DNA of 64,000 bases from Alphaproteobacteria bacterium (GCA_030424845.1 JAUHWC010000002.1:310001-374000); one strand, 5' to 3'. Counted from the first letter of the stretch, positions 44,122 through 53,943 are shown. Numbers and translations are program-made. Notes: generated by a model not told the origin, from the letters alone.

Positions 44122-44145
44122 GGGCCGGCCCGTCCGGGTCGGCCC
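44122..44145. terminator. bidirectional hairpin between converging genes
   Basis: GGGCCG-G-CCCG pairs with CGGG-T-CGGCCC around a 2-base loop, with one G-T pair, giving about 11 bp. TTCCT follows on the plus strand. It lies between the OmpA gene and cysQ, which converge here. Confidence 0.6.
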
Positions 44146-44152
44146 TTCCTCG

Positions 44153-44935
44153 CTAGGTGCCCGACAAGGCGGAGGCCCTGGCAGCCAGCCGGTCAACCGC
44201 ATGGCCGTGGATCGCCGGGGCGCTGACCAACAGGCCGAAGGCGCGCGGATCCGGCTTGTTGTAGGCAAGTGGCTTGCCGAAGGCATCCGTTACCCGTGCC
44301 CCCGCCTCGCGTGCGATCAGCGTGGCGGCGGCGACATCCCATTCGAAACCCCAGCGCAAGGTGGCGAGCAGGTCTGCCCGGTCATCCGCGACCATCGCGA
44401 TCCTGAGCGCGATCGAATTGGGTTTCTCGACCAGCGAAAGATCCTTGTCCTCCCTTGCCAGCGCATCGGCGGGAACGCGCGCGCCGGCAAACTGCAGGCG
44501 CTTGCTGGCAGATATGTCCACGCCGTTGAGGCGCGCGCCGGTTCCGGCAGTCGCTGTCCATACCTCTCCACGCGCGGGAGCCACCAGCAGGCCGATCAGC
44601 GGGCGGCCCGCGCTCACCAGAGCGACCGAAACTGCCCAGCCCGTGCGTCCGCGCAGGAAATCGCGCGTGCCGTCGATCGGGTCGACCACCCATATCAGGT
44701 CCCGCTTGAGCCGCGACGGTTCGTCCGCCGTTTCTTCCGAAAGCCAACCGGCGGAAGGCAGCAGCCTGCCCAGCTCCTGCTTGAGGAAACCGTCCACCTC
44801 GATATCGGCGGCGCAGACGGGGCTGTTGCCGCCCTTGTCCCAGCTCTCCACGCGATGGCCATCGCCCGGCCATTGCCGCTTGGCAATCCGGCCTGCTTCC
44901 ACGCAGATATCCCTGAGGCGAAATCGATCAATCAT
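44153..44935 (-). CDS. cysQ: 3'(2'),5'-bisphosphate nucleotidase (inositol monophosphatase family)
   Basis: A 260-residue Mg-dependent phosphatase. The motif WVVDPIDGTRDFLRG near residue 80 and the late EWDVAAATLIAREAGARVTD define the family. SEETADEPSRL fits the CysQ branch that clears PAP from sulfate assimilation. PAP clearance would also serve the PAPS-using sulfotransferase in this window, but that link is inference. It could act on other phosphates. Confidence 0.85.
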   Translation of the reverse strand: MIDRFRLRDICVEAGRIAKRQWPGDGHRVESWDKGGNSPVCAADIEVDGFLKQELGRLLPSAGWLSEETADEPSRLKRDLIWVVDPIDGTRDFLRGRTGWAVSVALVSAGRPLIGLLVAPARGEVWTATAGTGARLNGVDISASKRLQFAGARVPADALAREDKDLSLVEKPNSIALRIAMVADDRADLLATLRWGFEWDVAAATLIAREAGARVTDAFGKPLAYNKPDPRAFGLLVSAPAIHGHAVDRLAARASALSGT

Positions 44936-45037
44936 GGCTCGATCAAGTGGTATCGAGAATGCTGCATTGCAAGCAAGCCGCGATGATGCTTAAGCGCACA
45001 TTCTCCTATTCCACTCCTCCTGAAGGTTTCTCCAGAG

Positions 45038-46237
45038 ATGAACATTCACGAATACCAGGCCAAGGAACTTCTTGCGAAATTCGGTATCGGCGTGCCTGCC
45101 GGCCATGCTGCGCTGACGGTCGGGGAAGCTGTTGCCGGGGCGAAGGAACTGCCCGGCCCGCTCTATGTCGTGAAGGCGCAGATCCATGCCGGCGGACGCG
45201 GCAAGGGCAAGTTCAAGGAACTGGGGCCTGATGCGAAGGGCGGCGTGCGCCTGGCCAAGAGCATCGAGGAGGTCGAAGCCAACGCGAAGGAGATGCTCGG
45301 CAACACGCTGGTCACCGTGCAGACGGGTGAGGCGGGCAAGCAGGTCAACCGCCTCTATGTGACCGATGGCGTTGATATCGCAAAGGAATATTACCTCTCC
45401 ATGCTGGTGGACCGTGCATCGGGCCGCATCGCCATGATCGTTTCCACCGAAGGCGGCATGGACATCGAGGAAGTGGCGCATTCCACGCCCGAGAAGATCA
45501 CCACCATCACCATCGATCCGGCCACCGGCTTCATGCCGCACCATGGCCGCGCGATGGCCTTCGCGCTGAAGCTGACGGGTGACCTCAACAAGCAGGCGCA
45601 GAAGCTGGCGAAGCAGCTCTACACCGCCTTCACCACGCTCGATTGCGACATGCTGGAGATCAACCCGCTGGTGGAGACCGTGGACGGCAACCTCCTCGTG
45701 CTCGACACCAAGATGAGCTTCGATTCGAACGCGCTCTATCGCCACCCCGACGTGGAATCGATGCGCGACGAGAGCGAGGAAGACCCGATGGAAGTCGAAG
45801 CTTCCAAGCATGACCTTGCCTATATCAAGCTGGATGGCGACATCGGCTGCATGGTCAATGGCGCCGGCCTTGCCATGGCGACGATGGATATCATCAAGCT
45901 GAACGGCTCGTTCCCGGCCAACTTCCTTGACGTGGGCGGCGGCGCCACCACCGAGAAGGTGACGGCGGCCTTCAAGATCATCCTGTCCGACCCGGCGGTG
46001 AAGGGCATCCTAGTCAACATCTTCGGTGGCATCATGCGCTGCGACACGATTGCCGAGGGCATCGTGGCCGCCGCCAAGGAGGTGGACCTGTCCGTACCGC
46101 TGGTGGTGCGCCTCGAAGGCACCAATGTCCAGCAGGGCAAGGATATCCTCGCCAACTCCGGCCTGCCGATCGTCCCGGCAGAAGACCTCGGCGATGCCGC
46201 CAAGAAAATCGTGGCAGAGGTCAAGCAGGCTGCCTGA
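45038..46237 (+). CDS. sucC: succinyl-CoA ligase beta subunit
   Basis: A 399-residue TCA-cycle subunit with an N-terminal ATP-grasp domain ([32 protein letters not shown]) and a C-terminal ligase domain ([44 protein letters not shown]). The alpha subunit gene sucD, usually next to it, is not here and must be elsewhere. Confidence 0.96.
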   Translation: MNIHEYQAKELLAKFGIGVPAGHAALTVGEAVAGAKELPGPLYVVKAQIHAGGRGKGKFKELGPDAKGGVRLAKSIEEVEANAKEMLGNTLVTVQTGEAGKQVNRLYVTDGVDIAKEYYLSMLVDRASGRIAMIVSTEGGMDIEEVAHSTPEKITTITIDPATGFMPHHGRAMAFALKLTGDLNKQAQKLAKQLYTAFTTLDCDMLEINPLVETVDGNLLVLDTKMSFDSNALYRHPDVESMRDESEEDPMEVEASKHDLAYIKLDGDIGCMVNGAGLAMATMDIIKLNGSFPANFLDVGGGATTEKVTAAFKIILSDPAVKGILVNIFGGIMRCDTIAEGIVAAAKEVDLSVPLVVRLEGTNVQQGKDILANSGLPIVPAEDLGDAAKKIVAEVKQAA

Positions 46238-46311
46238 CAGCAGGCCCCGGCGCAAAGCCGTTACAATTTGAAACCGTTTGCGCGCTTGACCTTGGCAATT
46301 GGGTGAATAGC

Positions 46312-46336
46312 CTCTCCCTCCTGTTCGGAGGGAGAG
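46312..46336 (+). promoter_or_regulatory. perfect hairpin occluding a ribosome-binding site
   Basis: CTCTCCCTCC (46312-46321) is exactly complementary to GGAGGGAGAG (46327-46336) with a TGTTC loop. The right arm is the only Shine-Dalgarno sequence for the ATG at 46339. A 10-bp GC-rich stem should keep it closed, so translation probably needs an opening event (temperature, protein or RNA binding, or coupling). Confidence 0.65.
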
Positions 46337-46338
46337 AC

Positions 46339-47289
46339 ATGAACAAGCATTTCATCGCCATTGCCGCGACTGCGGCTGTGTTTGCCGCTACTGCGGCTCC
46401 GTTGCATGCGCAGGAAGGGCCCCGCGTGTTCGAGCGGCAGGGGAGCTGGGCGCTAGAGGCGGCCGATGATTCCTGCCGGCTTGCCCGCGTATTCTCCGAC
46501 GGGGAAGGCACTGTGGCCCTGGCGATGGAGCGCAACCGCGCAGACAACATGGTTCGGCTGATGCTGGTGAGTGATGCCATCCGCATGTTCCGCACCGCGG
46601 AGCAGATCGGATATTCCTACCTGCCGGCGAATGACCAGCGTTCTGCCATGTTCATCCGGTCGGAAACGCCGGACGGTCAGGACTACTACAACCTCGGCAA
46701 TATCTTCATCGGGCCGAACCCCTTTGCCACCATGGCCGGGGGGCCGCGTGCCGGAGGGCCACCCGCTGCAGGCGATGGCGCCCCTTTCGTGCAGCCGCCT
46801 TATGACCGCGCGGCGGAGCGGGAATTTGCCGCCGGCATTCGCGCGATCGAACTGAACGAGGGGCTGCTTCGCCCCATCCGCCTGGAAACCGGATCGCTGG
46901 GCGGCGCGATCGAAGCATTGCAGGCCTGCACCGATGACCTGCTGCGCAGCTGGGGTCTCGACTGGGAAGCGCACCAGACGATGTCACGCCGCGCCGCGCC
47001 GGTTGGGCCTGCCCATGAATGGATCCCGACCGGCACCGTGGGCTTCCGCGATTTCGCCAACTTCAGCGGCGGGCGCAATCCGTTCCGCGTGATGGTCGAT
47101 GCCACGGGCAAGCCCACCAGCTGCCATGTCCACTGGGCTTCGCTGGAAGAGCGGCAGAACAATGCCGTCTGCGCCGCCATCATGGAAAATGGCGACTTCA
47201 CGCCCGCGCTCGATGCCGAAGGCCAGCCGATGGCGAGCTACTGGATGGCCGATTTCTTCCCCGCGCTCAGCCGTCCCTTCGGGCGATAG
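46339..47289 (+). CDS. secreted hypothetical protein
   Basis: A 316-residue protein with a Sec signal peptide (hydrophobic 5-19, cut near LHAQ). The middle is divergent. The C-terminal part (about 225-316, GRNPFRVMVDATGKPTSCHVHW...) resembles the TonB C-terminal-like domain common in sphingomonad hypothetical proteins. No catalytic motif was found. Its ribosome site lies in a perfect hairpin. It follows sucC by 101 bases and converges on the DUF445 gene. Confidence 0.75.
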   Translation: MNKHFIAIAATAAVFAATAAPLHAQEGPRVFERQGSWALEAADDSCRLARVFSDGEGTVALAMERNRADNMVRLMLVSDAIRMFRTAEQIGYSYLPANDQRSAMFIRSETPDGQDYYNLGNIFIGPNPFATMAGGPRAGGPPAAGDGAPFVQPPYDRAAEREFAAGIRAIELNEGLLRPIRLETGSLGGAIEALQACTDDLLRSWGLDWEAHQTMSRRAAPVGPAHEWIPTGTVGFRDFANFSGGRNPFRVMVDATGKPTSCHVHWASLEERQNNAVCAAIMENGDFTPALDAEGQPMASYWMADFFPALSRPFGR

Positions 47290-47304
47290 AACGGGGCGGA
47301 AAGG

Positions 47305-48594
47305 CTAGATCACCTGCAGGATCGCGTGCAGCGTCACGCCCACGAGTCCGCCGACCAGCGTGCCGTTGATGCGGATGAACTGCAGGTCGCGGCCGACAGC
47401 ATTCTCCACGCGATCGGTGATGGTCTGCGCGTCCCAGCGCTTGACCGTTTCGGAAACCAGCGTGACGATCTGCTCGCCATAGCGCTGCGCCACGCCCACT
47501 GCCGTGCGGCGGGCAAGACGGTTCACCTGCATCTGCAAAGCCGGATCGCTGCGCAGGGTTTCGCCAAGCTCCTTGAGGGCTGATCCCAGCTGTCCCTGCA
47601 TCGCCGCATCGGGGTTGCGGGCCATGTCGATCATCGCGTGGCGCAAGCGTTCCCACACGCCCATCCACCATTCGCCCAATGCCGGATTGGCCAGCAAGTC
47701 CGCCTTGGCGCGCTCCACCTTGGCGCGCAAGGCAGGGTCATGCTGCAAGTCCTGCGCGAATTTGGCGAGACCTTCCTCGGCCTTGTTGCGCAAGGGATGC
47801 TCGGGATTGACGAGGATCTCGGCGAGCAGCTTGTACAAGCCATCGAGCACGGAGTTGGAGAGCCGTTCGTCCAGCCCCGTCCAGCGCAGCAGCGCATTGG
47901 CGCGCTGGCGAATCATCTCGCGCACCATGTCCTCATTGTCCTCGAGTGTCAGGCCCGCCCAGCGCACCATGCCATCGATCAAGGGGCGGTGGCGATTGTC
48001 GGCCATGGCGGATTCGAGCATCTTGCCCAGCAGCGGCGAGACTTCCAGCTTCTCTGCCTGCCGCGCCAGCCCGGCCTTCACCTGCTTGCCCAGCCTGTCC
48101 GGATCGAGCGATTCGAGCAGTTCGACCAGCAACTCGACCGCGCCCGCACGCACCCGGCCCATGTCCCCCTCGCGCGGCTGGACCAGGAATTCCCCCGCGG
48201 AACGGGCCACGTTCACATCGCGCATCCGCCGCGCCACCACATGCGGGGTGAGGAAGTTGCGCTTGAGGAAGGCTGCCATCGTGTCGGCAATGCGATCCTT
48301 GTTCTGCGGGATGATCGCGGTGTGCGGGATGGGGATGCCCAGCGGGTGGCGGAACAGCGCAGTAACGGCAAACCAGTCTGCCAGCCCGCCGACCAGTGCC
48401 GCTTCGGCAAAGGCCATCACGTAGCCCCAGGCCGGATGCACATCCTCCTGGCTGTGGGCGAGAGCAAACACGCCGGCCATCGCCACCAGCATCAGCGTGG
48501 CGGTGATGCGCATGCGGCGGGCGCGATCAGGCTCCAGCGGAGGCCTTGCGAAAGGCCCGCCGGCGGGGGTGATATCGCGATCGCTGCCTGTCAC
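47305..48594 (-). CDS. DUF445 membrane protein
   Basis: A 429-residue protein read from the GTG at 48594, 13 bases after the RND stop. Two N-terminal hydrophobic segments (MRITATLMLVAMAGVFALA and YVMAFAEAALVGGLADWFAV) precede long amphipathic helices, and one more hydrophobic segment closes the protein (INGTLVGGLVGVTLHAILQ). FRHPLGIPIPHTAIIPQNKDRI is the DUF445 signature. Function is unknown. The close spacing suggests transcription with the efflux genes. Confidence 0.85.
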   Translation of the reverse strand: MTGSDRDITPAGGPFARPPLEPDRARRMRITATLMLVAMAGVFALAHSQEDVHPAWGYVMAFAEAALVGGLADWFAVTALFRHPLGIPIPHTAIIPQNKDRIADTMAAFLKRNFLTPHVVARRMRDVNVARSAGEFLVQPREGDMGRVRAGAVELLVELLESLDPDRLGKQVKAGLARQAEKLEVSPLLGKMLESAMADNRHRPLIDGMVRWAGLTLEDNEDMVREMIRQRANALLRWTGLDERLSNSVLDGLYKLLAEILVNPEHPLRNKAEEGLAKFAQDLQHDPALRAKVERAKADLLANPALGEWWMGVWERLRHAMIDMARNPDAAMQGQLGSALKELGETLRSDPALQMQVNRLARRTAVGVAQRYGEQIVTLVSETVKRWDAQTITDRVENAVGRDLQFIRINGTLVGGLVGVTLHAILQVI

Positions 48595-48607
48595 GCCATG
48601 CGCCCCG

Positions 48608-51600
48608 TCACTCGGCGGGGGCGACCTCCGGCCGCGAGGTGCCGCCATCGCTGGGCTTGTAGGTGAGGAAGGTATCGCGCAGCCACGGGCCAAGGCGCTT
48701 TTCCAGACCATCTGCCAGGCTGAAACCGGCAGGTACGATCAGCAGGGTCAGCAGGGTCGAAAGCAGCAGGCCGCCGATCACCACCGTGCCCATCGGTGCA
48801 CGCCAGGCGGAATCGCCGGACAGGGAAAGGGCCGTGGGCACCATGCCCGCCGTCATCGCCACCGTGGTCATCACGATGGGCTGGGCGCGCTTGTGCCCGG
48901 CTTCCATGATGGCCTCGAACTTGTCCTTGCCCGCGTCCATCTCCTCCAGCGCGAAGTCGATCAGCAGGATCGAGTTCTTGGCGACGATGCCGAGCAGCAT
49001 CAGCATGCCGATGAATACCGGCAACGACAGCGGCTGGTTCACCATCCACAGCAACAGCAAACCGCCCAATGGCGCAAGGAACAGCGAACCCATGTTCACC
49101 AGCGGAGAAACCAGCCGGCGATAAAGGAGCACAAGCACGGAGAAGACCAGCAGCAGGCCGGTGATCACCGCGGTCAGGAAGTTGTCCAGCAGGTCTTGCT
49201 GCCATTCGTCCGAACCGACGGGGCTTTCGGTCACGCCGTTCGGCAGGTCCTGCATGATCGGCAGGTTCTGGATCGCGTTGTAGACATCACCGCGGGCGTA
49301 ACCGTCGGCAACGTCAACACCGACAAAGACGCGTCGGCTCTGGTTGTAGCGTTCGATCGAAGCAGGCCCCATGCCGAAGGAGATGTCCGCCACGCGGCTC
49401 AGTGGCACGGATCCTCCGGCCCCGGTGGGAACAGGCAGGTTCTGGATCGTGGCGACGTTGCGGCGGGCGTCTTCGGCCAGGCGCACGCGGATGGGAATCT
49501 GCCTGTCGGAGAGGGAGAATTTCGCGGCGTTCTGGTCAATATCCCCCAGCGTCGCGATGCGGATCGCCTGCGACAGCGCCTGCGTGTTCACGCCAAGGCT
49601 GGCAGCCAGGTCCTCGCGCGGGGAGATCAGCAATTCGGGGCGCTGCAGGTCATAATCGATACGCGGGGCAACAGCCCCTTCGACCGTCGACATCTGCTCG
49701 ACGAGGATCGCTGCCGCTTCATTGAGCTTCGCCGGATCCGAGCCTGCCAGCAGGATGGAAATCTCACGCCCGGTGCCGCCCCCGCCAGGCTGCTGGCTCT
49801 GGAAATTGATGCGGGCATCGGGAATCGCCTGCAGAACCGGCGTCATCGCGCGCTCGAATTCGAGGCTGGTCCGGTTGCGATCGTCGCGCAGGACCAGGCT
49901 GATGCTGCCGGAGCCTTCGTTGGCCACCGCCAGCGCCGTTTCCACTTCCTGTTCCTGCCGCATGATCTCGGCAACACGGTCCACCACCGCCTCGGTCTGC
50001 TCCAGCGTGGTGCCGGGCACCATGGAGATCGAGATGCGGGAGGAATCCGAATCGCTGTTGGGGAAGAACTGCTGCGGCACGTTCATGGCGATCATCACGG
50101 AAAGCGCGAGCGAGCCGAAACCCAGCAGCACCATCCACACGCGGTGATCGAGGAAACGGATCCGCAGGCGGGCCATGCGGTTGAGGAACCATGTGCTGAA
50201 TCCCTGCCCGCCGAGACGGGTCAACAGCGTCAGCGGCACCTTGAGCACCAGTGCAGCGAGCCATGCGGCAATGCCCGCCAGGACAACGGCAAACGCCATC
50301 ATGGACAGGGTGACCAGGAAACCGATGAAATGCGCCAGCCCGTCGGGCAGGAAAGTGAGGAACCCCTTCCAGAAGCGCACATCGACCAATTGGCTGGTCG
50401 GGAAATAGAACAGCGCCCAGAAAGTGGCCACCACGCCGGCGAAGGCGAAAAGGCCCAGCAGGATGAACAGCGGCGTGCCGAACAGGCCGTAATACCAGGC
50501 GAAGGGCGCGCGTCCGATTTCCTCCAGCCGGCGGCGGTAATTGTCCTGGTTGAGCGACCAGTGAAGGATCCTCATGTAGGAATCCATCATCCGGCCCTCG
50601 CCATGCGCGGCGTGACCCTTGGCCTTGAGGAAATAGGCCGCGATCATCGGCGTTATCATGCGCGCGACGGCCAGCGACATCACCACCGAGACAACCACCG
50701 TGCCGCCGAAGTTCTTGAAGAATTCGCCGGAAATCCCGGGCATCAGCGCCACCGGCAGAAACACCGCCACGATGCAGGAGGTGGTCGCCACCACGGCGAG
50801 GCCGATTTCGTCCGCGGCATCGATACTGGCCTGGTAGGCGCTCTTGCCCATGCGCATGTGGCGCACGATATTCTCGATCTCGACGATGGCATCGTCGACA
50901 AGGACGCCGGCCACCAGTCCGAGTGCGAGCAGCGACATGGTGTTGAGCGTGAAGCCCATCATGTCCATGAACCAGAAGGTCGGGATGGCCGACAGCGGGA
51001 TGGCCAGCGCAGCGATGATCGTCGCGCGCCAGTCGCGCAGGAACAGGAACACCACCACCACGGCCAGCAGCGCACCTTCGATCAGCAGCGCCATCGAGCT
51101 TTCGTACTGGGCGCGGGTGTAATCGACCTCGGTATAAAGGCGGGTGAAGCTGATATCGGGGTTTTCTTCCTCGATCTGGCGCAAGACCTCGACCGCATCA
51201 TCGTAGACGCGCACGTCGGATTCGCCGCGGGCACGGGTGATGGAGAAGGTCACGACCTGCTTGCCATCCACCTTGGCCACGGTGCTGATCTCGCCATAGC
51301 TGTCGGAAACGCTGGCGATATCGGCCAGTTTTATGCTGCGCCCGCTGCCCAGCGAGATCTGCGTTTGCGACAGCTCATAGGCGCTTCCCGCATTGCCCAG
51401 CACGCGCACCGACTGGCGCGAACCGGCGATTTCCGCCTGTCCGCCGGCCGCATTGACATTGAGCTGCCTGAGCGCGGTGTTCACCTGGCTGGCGGTAACC
51501 CCCAGGGCCTGCATCTTGCCGGGATCGAGGATGACGAGGATCTCGCGGTCCACCCCGCCGCTGCGGTTCACTTCGGCCAGGCCGGGAACGGTCAACAGCG

Positions 51601-52099
51601 CCTTGGTCAGCGAATCGTCGATATACCAGCTCAACTCCTCGATCGTCATGTCGTCGGCGATCACGCCGAACGAGACGATGGGCTGGGAACTGGTCTGCTG
51701 CTTGAAGATGCGCGGCTCGAGAATCCCGTCAGGCAACTCGCCGCGGATATTGTCGATCTCGCTCTTCACCTCGTTCACCGCCTCGGCGATGTCGGTGCCG
51801 AGGGCAAACTCGATGCGGGTGAAGGAGCTGCCTTCCGACGCGGTCGAGTTGATGTTCTCGATCCCATCGAGCGTCTGCACCGCAGCTTCCACCCTCTGGG
51901 TGATCTGGTTCTCGACCTCGGTCGGCGCGGCACCGGGTTGCGAAATGCTCACCTGCACCACCGGGAACTCGATATCCGGCTGGTCCTGGATATCCATCTG
52001 CCGGAAAGCGAGGATGCCCGCCAGCATCAGGCCGACGAAGGCCAGGATCGGAACGATGGGGTTGCGGATCGACCAGGCGGAGAGATTGCGGAAATTCAT
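48608..52099 (-). CDS. RND efflux permease (HAE-1 type) with a membrane insertion
   Basis: A 1163-residue inner-membrane pump, about 120 longer than AcrB. It begins LSAWSIRNPIVPILAFVGLM. The TM4 proton-relay region reads LALGLVAGVLVDDAIVEIENI with the Asp pair, and PTEVENQITQRVE and the second-half GIVAKNSILLIDFA are family marks. Between TM6 and TM7 about 130 residues (about 517-645) are inserted with roughly three extra hydrophobic segments. It should export drugs or lipophilic compounds with the adaptor 10 bases upstream. No outer-membrane TolC gene is adjacent. Confidence 0.93.
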   Translation of the reverse strand: MNFRNLSAWSIRNPIVPILAFVGLMLAGILAFRQMDIQDQPDIEFPVVQVSISQPGAAPTEVENQITQRVEAAVQTLDGIENINSTASEGSSFTRIEFALGTDIAEAVNEVKSEIDNIRGELPDGILEPRIFKQQTSSQPIVSFGVIADDMTIEELSWYIDDSLTKALLTVPGLAEVNRSGGVDREILVILDPGKMQALGVTASQVNTALRQLNVNAAGGQAEIAGSRQSVRVLGNAGSAYELSQTQISLGSGRSIKLADIASVSDSYGEISTVAKVDGKQVVTFSITRARGESDVRVYDDAVEVLRQIEEENPDISFTRLYTEVDYTRAQYESSMALLIEGALLAVVVVFLFLRDWRATIIAALAIPLSAIPTFWFMDMMGFTLNTMSLLALGLVAGVLVDDAIVEIENIVRHMRMGKSAYQASIDAADEIGLAVVATTSCIVAVFLPVALMPGISGEFFKNFGGTVVVSVVMSLAVARMITPMIAAYFLKAKGHAAHGEGRMMDSYMRILHWSLNQDNYRRRLEEIGRAPFAWYYGLFGTPLFILLGLFAFAGVVATFWALFYFPTSQLVDVRFWKGFLTFLPDGLAHFIGFLVTLSMMAFAVVLAGIAAWLAALVLKVPLTLLTRLGGQGFSTWFLNRMARLRIRFLDHRVWMVLLGFGSLALSVMIAMNVPQQFFPNSDSDSSRISISMVPGTTLEQTEAVVDRVAEIMRQEQEVETALAVANEGSGSISLVLRDDRNRTSLEFERAMTPVLQAIPDARINFQSQQPGGGGTGREISILLAGSDPAKLNEAAAILVEQMSTVEGAVAPRIDYDLQRPELLISPREDLAASLGVNTQALSQAIRIATLGDIDQNAAKFSLSDRQIPIRVRLAEDARRNVATIQNLPVPTGAGGSVPLSRVADISFGMGPASIERYNQSRRVFVGVDVADGYARGDVYNAIQNLPIMQDLPNGVTESPVGSDEWQQDLLDNFLTAVITGLLLVFSVLVLLYRRLVSPLVNMGSLFLAPLGGLLLLWMVNQPLSLPVFIGMLMLLGIVAKNSILLIDFALEEMDAGKDKFEAIMEAGHKRAQPIVMTTVAMTAGMVPTALSLSGDSAWRAPMGTVVIGGLLLSTLLTLLIVPAGFSLADGLEKRLGPWLRDTFLTYKPSDGGTSRPEVAPAE

Positions 52100-52109
52100 G
52101 CGCGCGGCC

Positions 52110-53303
52110 TCAGTTGGCACCCTCGACCACGGGCTGGACCGTTTCACCAACCGTCAGGAAGCCGCCGGCTCGCGCAACGATCCGTTCGCTGCCATCGAGG
52201 CCGGATTCGATCACGATGCCTTCATCGCTGATCATGCCCAGTTCCACATCGCGGCGCTCGACCTGGTTATCCGCGTTGACGATCAGGACATAGCTGCCGG
52301 CGCTGTCGGACATGATCGCGCTTTCCGGCAGTCGCGGGGCGACCACGGTGCCGCTGTTCAGTTCGATGGAAGCAAAGCCGCCCGGGCGCAGCGCCGGGTC
52401 ATAAGCCAGCGCGCAGCGCGCCGTGCCCTGCCGGGTCTGCTCACTGATGACCGGGCTTTTCTGCCACACCTGGCAAGTGAAGGTCCGGTCCGTTCCCGCA
52501 GGCACAACGGAGCCGGTGGCGCCGACGGGGATGGAGGCCAGCTCGGTCTCCCCGATCTGGGCCAACAGCTCCAGCTCGCCGCCGCGGGCAATGGAGAAGA
52601 GCACGCCGGATCCAGCGCCGACGACCTGTCCCGGTTCGACATTGCGTTCCAGCACAAGCCCTGCGGCAGAGGCAACGATGTTGAGCTGGGCATTGCGCGC
52701 CTGCCGCTCCGCCAGCTGCGCCTCTGCCACCCGGACGCGGGCAACAGCCGCATCGCGCGTGGCGGTGAGGCGATCGATATCGGCCTGGCTGACGAAACCG
52801 CGTTCGACCAGCTGCAGGGCGCGGTCGAGATTGGCCTGCGCAAGCTCGGCATCGGCGCGCGCCACTTCGATCTGCGCGGCGGCACTTGCGGTTTGCTGTG
52901 TCTGCACCGAGCGATCGATCACGGCCAGCACCTGGCCGGCGCCGACCCAGTCACCCGCTTCGACCGGCACGGAAACCACGCGGCCGCCCTCGCCCACAAC
53001 GCCCACGGGCATTTCGCGGCGGGCCGCCAGCGTGCCGTTGGCATTGATGATGCCCTGGTAAGTACCCTGGCCGGGGCTGATGACGGTGACAGTCGGGGCA
53101 GTCCCTTCGTCGGCAACGCCAAGCCCTGCGTCGTCCTGTGCACCGCTTACCAGCAGCGCGACGACAGCCAGCCCGGCCAGCGCGACGGCGATGGCGACGA
53201 GGACCGGCTTCTTCTTCGACACGCCTTCGCTCCCGGATGCCATGCCAGTCGCATGGCCATCATCGCCTGCTTCTGCAAGGTTCACTCTGGTTTCGTAATT
53301 CAT
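52110..53303 (-). CDS. RND periplasmic adaptor (HlyD/MFP family)
   Basis: A 397-residue protein with one N-terminal membrane helix (about 34-54, VLVAIAVALAGLAVVALLV), a lipoyl/biotinyl-type half-motif (VVSVPVEAGDWVGAGQVLAVID), an alpha-hairpin around 135-195 and beta-barrel domains. It couples the permease to an outer-membrane channel. The ATG at 53303 is used because upstream frame sequence is not conserved. Confidence 0.93.
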   Translation of the reverse strand: MNYETRVNLAEAGDDGHATGMASGSEGVSKKKPVLVAIAVALAGLAVVALLVSGAQDDAGLGVADEGTAPTVTVISPGQGTYQGIINANGTLAARREMPVGVVGEGGRVVSVPVEAGDWVGAGQVLAVIDRSVQTQQTASAAAQIEVARADAELAQANLDRALQLVERGFVSQADIDRLTATRDAAVARVRVAEAQLAERQARNAQLNIVASAAGLVLERNVEPGQVVGAGSGVLFSIARGGELELLAQIGETELASIPVGATGSVVPAGTDRTFTCQVWQKSPVISEQTRQGTARCALAYDPALRPGGFASIELNSGTVVAPRLPESAIMSDSAGSYVLIVNADNQVERRDVELGMISDEGIVIESGLDGSERIVARAGGFLTVGETVQPVVEGAN

Positions 53304-53545
53304 CCGTGCAATCTGCCCAAGTTGCCGGCCTGCCCGATGGCCGGCGGCTGTGCCGCGGCTCCACGATCGGGAACGTGCCGCATTTGATCGGCCCATATAC
53401 GCTTGTCGTTTCCGCCGCAACGAGACCTTCGGCCACGGTGCCATGCCAGCCGACCGGCGTTGCCTTGCAAACAGGCGAAAGGGCCGGAAACGCGCGGTTT
53501 CCAGCCCTTCTTGGCAAATTGTATCTTTTTGTCAGCCTGTGGCGT

Positions 53546-53815
53546 TCAGGACTTGCTGCTCTGGATCTTGCCATAGACGAACAGGATCACCAGCGCGCCG
53601 ACCACGGCAGCGATGAAGCCTGCGCCTTCGCCCATGGAATACCAACCGACCAGGTTGCCGATCAGGCCGGCCAGCAGTGCCCCCGCAATGCCGAGAAGGA
53701 TCGTCTTGAGGATGCCGCCGCCCTGTTCGCCGGGCATGATCCACTTGGCCACCATGCCGGCAAGGCCGCCAATGACGATCCAGCCAAGCCACCCGTAATC
53801 TGCCATCAATTCCAT
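53546..53815 (-). CDS. GlsB/YeaQ/YmgE-family small membrane protein
   Basis: An 89-residue protein with three hydrophobic helices. The family pattern is GWLGWIVIGGLAGMVAKWIMPG, then GGGILKTILLGIAGALLAG. It was formerly called transglycosylase-associated and is often stress-induced; the molecular role is unknown. The 242 bases between it and the adaptor gene hold no gene that I can support. Confidence 0.9.
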   Translation of the reverse strand: MELMADYGWLGWIVIGGLAGMVAKWIMPGEQGGGILKTILLGIAGALLAGLIGNLVGWYSMGEGAGFIAAVVGALVILFVYGKIQSSKS

Positions 53816-53888
53816 TGCTCTACCCCTTCCCTCGCCAGCAAGAGCGCTGGCTGCGATCGGGGCTGATACCTATTGCGCCCCAATGCAC

Positions 53889-53918
53889 AAGGCCGGAGCC
53901 CTTGCGGACCCCGGCCTT
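53889..53918 (-). terminator. hairpin after sciP
   Basis: AAGGCCGG and CCGGCCTT form a perfect 8-bp stem with a 14-base loop, 25 bases after the sciP stop on the minus strand. No T-run follows, so it may need Rho or act as an mRNA end stabiliser. Confidence 0.45.
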
Positions 53919-53943
53919 GCAAGATCAACGCCTTGCCGGCGGA

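Noticed and set aside
48497-52231. 1244-codon open frame on the plus strand
   Set aside because: It is antisense to the RND permease, whose motifs are unambiguous. GC-rich codon bias leaves the opposite strand open; the translation is rich in His, Gln and Arg with no domain.
51393-53387. 664-codon open frame on the plus strand
   Set aside because: Antisense to the RND permease and adaptor genes.
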